Below, in pieces: positions 56,859 to 64,000 of a stretch of 64,000 nucleotides of DNA (the first letter of the stretch is position 1; every line of letters begins with the position of its first letter). A program made the translations under genes and the position numbers. Source of the DNA: Auriscalpium vulgare (Eukaryota; Basidiomycota; Agaricomycetes; Russulales; Auriscalpiaceae); contig JAHBBC010000043.1 in the NCBI GenBank assembly GCA_019915015.1, positions 62,001 through 126,000 of the forward strand. Reading direction: 5' to 3'. Below the pieces are notes generated by a model. That model saw only the letters and a list, made by a program, of their open reading frames with translations. It had not been told where the DNA came from and did no database searches.

Positions 56859-59800
56859 TCAGTCGTAGCCTCCCGTCGACAGAGAGGGAGGTAGCGCATC
56901 GTTCGTTGATCCACACGGCACGGTGATATCTGTAGTGAGTTCGAGTTCGACCGTCGCGCCTGTCTCGAAGACATCCCATTCGACAAAACAGGTTGACTTC
57001 CACGGAACGCCATCAATTGTAACGCTCTGTAGAGATTGCTCAGCTTCGTTGCGAGCTGGTCATGCCAGAGAAATCACTGTACCTTGACGAATACACTTCC
57101 GCCGGTCCCACCCGGAGGATTGCCTGCAAAATTTTTGGCTTTGAAGGTTGTGGTCGAATTGAAGACCGGGTTGGTGAAAGAAATCGATGGGAAGAAAGGC
57201 GATGACAAGAGTAGCTGACGCGTTGCCGGGAGGGGGTAGAGCCCTGCAAGGTAGAAAAATGCGTAACTACCCATAGCACCTGTGCCAGCTTTGGGTCAAT
57301 CATGTGAAGATGACCATCAGCAGAAGATGTATACCAGAGTCTGAAGAATAACATGAGCGCAGTTAACATTGGGAACTGGGCGAGGCATGTACCATCGTTT
57401 CCAGGTAGGCCGGCGGTGGTTGTGTTGAAGAACTGCGCAATCGTCTGACGCGAGCGTTGCGTACTGAGCCCAGGACGATTGGCGTAGTGATACATGAAGG
57501 GGATTTGCTGGCCAGGCTCGTCGGTGACGTCGAAGTAGCCCTGTAGTATCAAATTTGTCGGTGAATGGGCTATTATAACAGCATGCGAAGACTCACGTTG
57601 TCGATGATGAAATCCAGCCTGTCGATGAAATTGGCCGTCCCACCTTGTAGCTCGATCAACTTCGCAGTGTCCTGTGGAACATACTACTGTTCCTTCAGCA
57701 TCTGCACCCATGGAAATTGCGAGAATGGACGGCACCTGTGAATACTAGTTTATTTGTCAGTAGCAATCACAGGTGGAATTCACGAAGCGCGCCGCTTACT
57801 AGCAGAGGCGATCCTTCGTAGAAGCCGTCGCGATTTGACCCATCAAGGAAGCAGGTTGCATGCGTCGGATCGTTGACGCTGCAGTGCCGTGGGTCGGTGA
57901 AGTTGAAATCCCCGCTCACTAAGCGCGGCTGCATAGATCGGATGAGTCCCGACTGCAATACGTCGTGAAACTCGAGAACGACGTACCTGCATCATACCCT
58001 TGACGGTCGTCGGACCTCCTGGCACCGTCGTATTCGGATTCCAGTTGTTGACAAAATTCCCAGCACGACCAGAGTACTAGGCCGCGTTAGATGCTGGTCT
58101 GCAAACTCAAAGGAATATGTTACCTTAGCTGCATCGGAGGTCTTGTTGAGGAGCTTGGCCACTTGTGAAATCGTGAAATCATCAAATGCGTACTAGGAAA
58201 GATAGGTTAATTGTTGTGGGCTCGTAACACTGACGGACTTGCCTCCAGTGATCTCGAGACGACTTTCGACGGTGTTCCTCCAGGCTCAACTAGGTCCTGT
58301 GGGATGTAATCTACACAAATGATCAGGAAGGACATGACGCTGAAGGCGTCCAGCACGGACTGAATTTTTTCCACGCGTCAGTCTCTCTTCCCTGTAGATC
58401 CCAATCGGGTGGAAGGTTTTCGGCATCTGCGAGCAGCGCACTGTACAGCGCTGCTGATGACACGTTGAGCTTGCTGGCGTGAGTAGCGAATCTAGAGGGT
58501 AGATGCATCAGATATCGTAGTAGAAACAATTGTCATTGCACGAACTTCACGAAGAATTCCGAAACTATGGGGTCGCCATCTGAGACGCAAGTGCATGCCC
58601 TTAGACTTCGTGGCGACATTATACTGTATCTCAACGACGTACTGCTTCCACCTTGGATAAATTGCTGTTGAGTCGCGCCACGGCATTCCGGAAGCCACCC
58701 TACGCCGTAGGTTAAGTATTGGGTCAGAGCACGAGGCGTTCATCTACATACCTTCGTGCTGTTGGATGTTGAGCATTCCACGAACTATGAGTGCGAAGCG
58801 CTCCGGGTCATGGAGCGACATGAGAGGATACAGGGTACGGTACGTGTCCCACTGTAAATGACGGACGAAATGAGGAACGTGGCACTTCCAGTGGGAGCAA
58901 ATATAGACAGACGTTACAGTAAAAAGAATCGTAGTAGGGTTCCGTCGACTTCCAATTTGGATTCTCGCCAGTGTCTATATAAAGAAGATCAGTCGAAGTC
59001 GGTTAGACTGTTTGGAGACTCAGGAGACTCACAGTCCGCCGGGCTTAGATGTGTTCGGTACAGCTGTCGGTTGGAGGTCGCGCCTCAGTTCTTGTAATGG
59101 CTTTGAATCACTACAGACGCACCGAGCTGTACAGAAGAACCCTCGTGTCTTCTTGGTCACTGCCCGTTCCAAGTGTCACTTCAATATTGCCCAGCACATC
59201 GTTCCAACTCGCTCTCGCTGCCGCGCTCACGCCGGAGAAGTCGAAGGTGGGAATCTCGCTTTCAGCATTGTTGCAGGCCTGAGCGGTCGATATATACGAG
59301 ACACCCGTTCTCACGAGTATGACTGTCGGTTGTGAAGGGCCTGTGGGCTTGAAAGCAAGGAGAGCGCCCAACTGGGATCCAAAGCCTACAAAAAAATTCA
59401 ATCGCGCAGAGGCTTGGAGTATGGGCTTGCAAGTTACCTCGATACATTTGTTTGGCATTGGTAATGTTCCGGACAGGCGTGTTGCCAAGCCAGGAGCCGT
59501 ACTCGGCAGGAACAACACCCTTCGGAGCGGTCGACGGCGACGACTGCACACGAAAGTCTACGCAGGTGAAGATGCTGTAGCGACCAGGACCGAAAGAAGC
59601 TTGGAATTGTCCACCGCCAGTCACTCGTCCAGATGTGGGGTCCACCACCATCGTAGGTACGGTGGAGCTTTGCTGCCCGTCATTACTGATGTCGACGTTG
59701 ATCCGGGGGATCAGACCGTCCGAGCGAGGAGGAAAAGTATGCCGTTGGAGGGAAGTGCGCCGAGTAGCAGTCAACTCGACACGTACGCCAGTTGACTGAT

Positions 59801-60501
59801 TGAAAAATTGGATCATTGACAGCGTCGAGAAGATAGAGATAGCGTACAAGATTTGTCGAGAAATATCCCGGTGATGCAAAATCATCAGGATTGCCTGGGA
59901 TTGCAGTGAGCAATTCGGTTGAAGGCGCTCGAAGGCCTACCCACCATTTGGGAGGATTTTACGCAGGACCTTGCGCGCATCTAGCGACGTCGGACAGCCT
60001 TCAAACGAGGTGCAATTCGCCGAAGGAAATATTTTGAAATGCGAAAGCGGCACACCCTTCGACTGTGGTCAGATGATTCCGCGCTCTTGTCGACTGAGGA
60101 TCTTACACCGCCAGTCCCGTCGTCGTGAAGCTGCGAGAATCCGAGGACGCGGAAAGTCCCATTCGCATCGTATCCTGCGTGCTATCAAAACAAGTATGTC
60201 AGAGAGAGAGAGATCTCATCGAGGTAGTCCCAGACGCATACGTTTCCCGGAGAGTCCGTGTCCATGCCGACTTTGACCATGCCATGAGGCAAGGTGGCAC
60301 CTGTGAAATATAGAACTTGCTTGCTGGGAAATTCTCGTATGTGATGACATGCATCGTACCTGGGAACACATGCCCTCCATTCGTGGTACCGACGAACAGA
60401 TTGACGAAGCTCGCGGGGTCAGAAGTAGCTTCACCCACAGCAGAAGTCTGCGCAAAGGCGGGCACAATGCAGGTCAGCGTCACAAGGGAATAGAAGCGCA
60501 T
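56859..60501 (-). CDS. secreted GH92 alpha-mannosidase, intact (815 aa, 23 exons)
   Basis: Exons, all in phase: 60501-60360, 60300-60242, 60181-60107, 60062-59945, 59894-59848, 59795-59438, 59385-59123, 59063-59033, 58974-58913, 58851-58752, 58699-58643, 58579-58546, 58491-58361, 58310-58243, 58192-58124, 58076-57987, 57928-57800, 57744-57736, 57683-57597, 57540-57393, 57340-57335, 57279-57083, 57026-56859. A signal peptide starts at MRFYSLVTL. Family marks are FVNLFVGTTNGGHVFPG, WDTYRTLYPL, ECRGATQQQFIQGGS, and GNDDSGAMGSY with the catalytic-base Asp pair. GH92 enzymes are calcium-dependent inverting exo-alpha-mannosidases, here probably trimming mannose from glycoproteins. Exons 18 and 21 are only 9 and 6 nt. 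The intron after 58243 has a GC donor. An ATG at 60543 in the same frame is a possible earlier start. Confidence 0.92.
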
Positions 60502-60543
60502 ATCGGCAAGACGTGGGGTCGTCGGGACAAGAATGTCCAGCAT

Positions 60544-61003
60544 GACGAGCTCTTATACCTTTGTCGCTGGCACGGTGTCGGCATCACGGTCACGAGATGG
60601 GTTGCATGACGATGTACGGAGATTGGGAGGCAAAGCACCACAAAGAAGAGAAGTGCGAAGCAGAGTCCCGGAATTCAGAACCCTGTGCGCGCCACAATTA
60701 GATCCTTGGTGGCTCATGTAAGACAACGTTGGATTCCCAGCATCAAAGAGGTGTCGGGAAGGCCGCCAAAGACGGCAAGTCACTGCGACCGCGGAAGCTT
60801 ACAATTCACCCCCAAGGCAGAAACATGATCTGCTCTTGCCAACGTAGTCAGATGCTCACCATGAGTTAGTAGTAGTCCCCGGAGACGGACAAAAAGATGG
60901 ATCTTGGGAATCGATGCGCATGCGTGCTTTGGAATTCTACTGCCGTGAAAGTCAAAAATGATGGATTATGTAGCAGGCGACAGAGCAAGTCTTGAGAACG
61001 AGT
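60544..61003. other. intergenic, GH92 upstream region
   Basis: No gene. Lies between the GH92 start and the stop of the next minus-strand gene. Confidence 0.4.
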
Positions 61004-62896
61004 TCAAGGTAGACAACGTCCAAGAGCTTCTGCAACGCGCCTCTTCACAGACCAGCGGCCCAAACATTGCTCCACATGCGTGAGCACAGCGTCGTCCGCG
61101 CGAAGCAACGCCATCGTCAGGTCATCGTCGGGCAGCTCCCGCAGGCCATCTGCAGTCAACTTCAGGACGTACTGCGGCGGAAGGAATCCATCCGACCTGC
61201 TGGGCACCAGCTCGTCATCCAGTGGCTCGTCCTTGACCTCACGCGTCGGTGTTCCTGTATTGTGAGAGGGCTGTTCACGAGGGGCATCACGGACGAGGTC
61301 GCGCTCATCGTCCGCCAGTTCGTCTTCTTCGGGAGAAAGAGCACGGCTCGGCATGCGGGGTGAGACGGAAACAGGTAGCGTTTGCCATCCATCGACGGCC
61401 TTCCTGTATTCGTCTTCACCGGATTCTTGCCGAAACGGCGACGCTGGGCTCGGCTCATGATCGCCTTCGTAGACATTCGTAGCGATGGCGACCGTCTGTT
61501 CGACAACGTCGGCATCCAAATCATCTTCGTCCTGGTCCACGTCCATATCGAAAATCTTGCCGTCGCGGTCGCCCTCCTCTTCCTCCTGGCTGCAGGCATG
61601 GCCGGTCTGGTCGAGATCCGTATCGTCATCCGCATCCGGGTCATCCTCTGCCTCTGCCGCCTCTGCCGCTGCGAGCTCGAGCTCCTCGTGACCTTCAAGG
61701 AAATAAAGCGCAGGCCTGTCGCCGTCGCTATTTTCTTCATCGGATCCCGCTGTACCGTCCTGCTCATCCTCATCGACTTCCATTTCCGCCCGCCCACCTC
61801 CGCTTGCCCTCATGCGCTCTCTTGCTAGCGCCTCCTTTACCCGCCCCTCGGCCTTGAGACGTTTAAACTCCTTCGCGCGCGTCGGCGTCTGCGGAGAGAG
61901 ATGGAGCGAGCGCGAGCGCGAGCGGTGGACGGGCGTGATGTGTAGTGGGGGCGCTTTACGATAGGGCGATGCAGAGCCGGCATGTGCGAGAGAAGTTGGC
62001 GCGAGAGATTCGGGGCGTATGCGTGGAGAGGAGAGAGAGTAGCGAGCCTGCGATGGCTCGGCTAAGTCTTCATCTTCGTGCGCTTCTTCTTCTTCTTCCT
62101 CCTCCTCCTCCTCCTCCTCCTCCTCCTCCTCTGCCGCCACCAGGTCGCCATCCCGTGCTTCTTCTCCTGAGTCATCCTCCTCTGTGTCATGCTCCTCTGT
62201 GTCATGATCCTCTGCATCGCCCGCCTCATCAGCTTCCTCCTCGACGGCGATCCCCGTACGCCTTTGAAACGCTTTCGTAGCCTCCTCCTTCATGTCTAGT
62301 AGTATGCGTGCCGCCGCATCCAGTCCGCCCGCAGCCTCGATTACATTCCTCACAACGTCCTCTTGGAACCCGTAGATGCGCGCCATGCCCTGCACAACTA
62401 TCATATCCTGCAGAAGTAACTGGTCCGCGGCCGAGCGGCGGCGACGCGATGACGCCGATGCGCCGGAGAGGTGGGACGCAGCGCGGGAGTGTCGACGCCC
62501 GGCTGGCGAATCGGCGACGGAGTCGGTGGCCGAGTTGAACCGAGAATGGGACGCAGTGATTGAGCGCGAGCGGGCCGAATTGGACCTTGATGTGCCCGCA
62601 CGCGACATGCTTGAGCGCTTTCGCAACTCTAGAAGATCAACGATTGCATCCGGACCAGGGAGCGACTGACGCTGTTTCCCGCGCCTGGGCTCACGGAGGA
62701 TAGCCAATATGTGGCCACGAGCTGGCGGCGACTCTGCAAGGATGCGCGAGGACAGAGTCTGCTTTGAGAACGTGGGGCGACATGCATGACATTGTGCGTG
62801 CGAGGGAACCGTATCGGTGAGAGTTGGAGTCGCGTCTCCGCCCAAGTCGAGTCGGATCGGAGTTGGCCAATGCCGCTTTCTTCGATCTTGTTGCAC
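61004..62896 (-). CDS. large acidic low-complexity protein, not recognised
   Basis: One long frame. The first ATG in it is at 62608 (MSRAGTSRS), giving 534 aa; the frame stays open to 62896 without an ATG, so a 5' exon is likely missing from my reading. A possible acceptor (ccttgcag) lies near 62738. Order: Ser/Arg-rich start; a short helical-looking segment QDMIVVQGMARIYGFQEDVVRNVIEAAGGLDAAARIL in pieces, the only part that looks folded; an acidic stretch with about 18 Glu in a row; a Ser/Arg-rich part; more Asp/Glu; then a conserved-looking end (LPPQYVLKLTADGLRELPDDD, LGRWSVKRRVAEAL). This suggests a nuclear or chromatin protein, but no family can be assigned. Confidence 0.6.
   Translation of the reverse strand: MQQDRRKRHWPTPIRLDLGGDATPTLTDTVPSHAQCHACRPTFSKQTLSSRILAESPPARGHILAILREPRRGKQRQSLPGPDAIVDLLELRKRSSMSRAGTSRSNSARSRSITASHSRFNSATDSVADSPAGRRHSRAASHLSGASASSRRRRSAADQLLLQDMIVVQGMARIYGFQEDVVRNVIEAAGGLDAAARILLDMKEEATKAFQRRTGIAVEEEADEAGDAEDHDTEEHDTEEDDSGEEARDGDLVAAEEEEEEEEEEEEEEEEAHEDEDLAEPSQARYSLSSPRIRPESLAPTSLAHAGSASPYRKAPPLHITPVHRSRSRSLHLSPQTPTRAKEFKRLKAEGRVKEALARERMRASGGGRAEMEVDEDEQDGTAGSDEENSDGDRPALYFLEGHEELELAAAEAAEAEDDPDADDDTDLDQTGHACSQEEEEGDRDGKIFDMDVDQDEDDLDADVVEQTVAIATNVYEGDHEPSPASPFRQESGEDEYRKAVDGWQTLPVSVSPRMPSRALSPEEDELADDERDLVRDAPREQPSHNTGTPTREVKDEPLDDELVPSRSDGFLPPQYVLKLTADGLRELPDDDLTMALLRADDAVLTHVEQCLGRWSVKRRVAEALGRCLP
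62082..62131. repeat. CTT/CTC microsatellite inside the acidic gene
   Basis: ctt repeats pass into an uninterrupted run of cct/ctc triplets, encoding the poly-Glu tract on the minus strand. Length change here would stay in frame. Confidence 0.85.
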
Positions 62897-62950
62897 TCAC
62901 AGATCGCTCGTCGCTGCGACAGACCGCCACCGATCGCCTCCTCCACCCAT

Positions 62951-64000
62951 CTGGCAGCTACATGGCGCAGTGTCCTGTGCTGAGGCCCGCAGGCAGGCCG
63001 TGGACCTTCGGGGGGCTATGGCGCGGTCGAACCTGGTCCGACGGTGCGCATGATTGCGCTCTGGCATCTCTCATCTACTCGCTGACATGCCGTGGACCTC
63101 ACGCACACGAGCATCACGCCGTACGCGCGAGCCTTCCTCGTTGGCCCGACGCCCGCAGGTATTTCTTAACGGTCTGCTTGCCGTAGGCCAGCTGAACCGC
63201 CCACCATGCTAAACCGCATCGCTCGCGCCACGCTGCGCCCGCACCCGCACCGTCCGAAAAGCCACACAAGCCTGCGAGCAAAAAGCCACGTTCATTTGCT
63301 ACGCTACACCGTGACGGACCGTGCCTCCGCCGTGCCTCCCTGCGATTCCAGTACGCGCGCCCTATTCCGTCTCGCCCGCCCCGTCACGACTGATTCGCAA
63401 CGCAGACCTTCGGTCCCAAGCCCGCGCCATCTCGCAGATCCAGGACGGCCGTGCTTCAAGACGGAGCATTGCGGTGGCCTGCGAGGCCTGTGACTGCGAC
63501 CGGTCCGTGTTCTACGTCTCTCAACCCTGCCTTCGCGCTCACCCTCTTCTCGCCAGCGCCGCGACTTGAACTGCCACATGACACAACAGTCCTGCCACCC
63601 GTCCGCTTCCGCTGTGCCGCGGCGGCCTTCAAGAACCAGTCCACGTCACGGTGCGGACGCCCGCACGTACGGCAGCTGGCGGCGCAGTCTACGGTTAGAC
63701 GATGTCGAGGGACCGCGAGGCAGCGCCGGTGCGCGCTGGCGGGCGCAACGCACTGTCGGCGGGGTGGTTGGGCAGAGAGTGGCCGAGGAGAGTGCGCGGG
63801 GATATTCCACTGGCATGCGCATACGAGCGCGCGCCTCTCCTTCATTTCAATTACCTTCGACAGTAGGATCACTTTTGACTGATGAACCTAGCCTAGATAT
63901 GGGCGGACAACGGCGATTTTTGACTGCAAGTTGAGCTTCATGATCAAGGTCCGTATGTATGTACAACGGGTATGGATCGTTCGCGTATGCTGAGGCGTGG
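62951..64000. other. right end, nothing recognised
   Basis: Frames are open on both strands (for example 62824-63186 and 63451-63934 plus, 63456-63872 minus), but none shows a known motif. The start of the acidic gene should lie in the first part of this stretch. Confidence 0.35.

Noticed and set aside
61945..62280. A plus-strand proline-rich frame opposite the acidic gene
   Set aside because: It is the antisense shadow of the poly-Glu tract.
1..64000. CRISPR arrays, tRNA or rRNA genes
   Set aside because: No regularly spaced short direct repeats with unique spacers were seen, and no tRNA-like pairs of A and B boxes or rRNA core sequences were recognised by eye.

Overview
The window is nuclear DNA of a filamentous basidiomycete, most probably an Agaricomycete (mushroom or polypore class). 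The evidence is dense short introns of about 45-70 bp with GT-AG ends, GC-rich coding DNA, and families typical of that class: a FunK1-type kinase, a TPR-CHAT protein, F-box/LRR-like expansions, S28 serine peptidases, a type-B carboxylesterase, and secreted GH31 and GH92 enzymes. The species cannot be named from the sequence. No tRNA, rRNA or CRISPR array was recognised.

Layout. 0-4.3 kb: repeat-rich DNA with a putative 2-kb non-autonomous inverted-repeat element holding two palindromes, then diverged local duplications. 4.3-7.6 kb: a complete Mutator-like element (MULE) with terminal inverted repeats (TIRs), a 9-bp target-site duplication (TSD) and an uninterrupted five-exon transposase gene. 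7.6-27.5 kb: a 20-kb cluster built by repeated segmental duplication of three families: F-box/LRR-like genes (three intact, several decayed), S28 peptidases (two, both frame-broken) and an unrecognised N-terminal family ending in TPRs (three, all broken). 27.5-33 kb: an intronless 1279-codon TPR-CHAT gene whose base composition and codon use differ sharply from everything around it. 33-42.7 kb: gene-poor DNA with remnants of a BOI-like PH protein and a TTC27-like protein, a minisatellite, and a second 1-kb inverted-repeat element. 42.7-46.5 kb: a 16-exon carboxylesterase with one frameshift, then F-box fragments. 47-49.8 kb: an intact delta-12-type fatty acid desaturase and a WD40-type remnant. 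50.4-52.3 kb: two FunK1-type kinase copies, one without its catalytic loop. 53.4-60.5 kb: intact secreted GH31 alpha-glucosidase and GH92 alpha-mannosidase genes converging tail to tail. 61-62.9 kb: a large acidic protein that was not recognised.

How the genes relate. The GH31/GH92 pair is the clearest functional association, since both act on alpha-linked glycans outside the cell or in the secretory path. The desaturase is lipid housekeeping. The cluster at 7.6-27.5 kb looks like a birth-and-death gene array. Many of its broken genes differ from intact homology by one base, several times in a C or G run, so part of the apparent decay may be sequencing or assembly error. Exon structures were worked out by reading splice sites and frames by hand; the intact calls are those whose exon lengths close exactly in phase.
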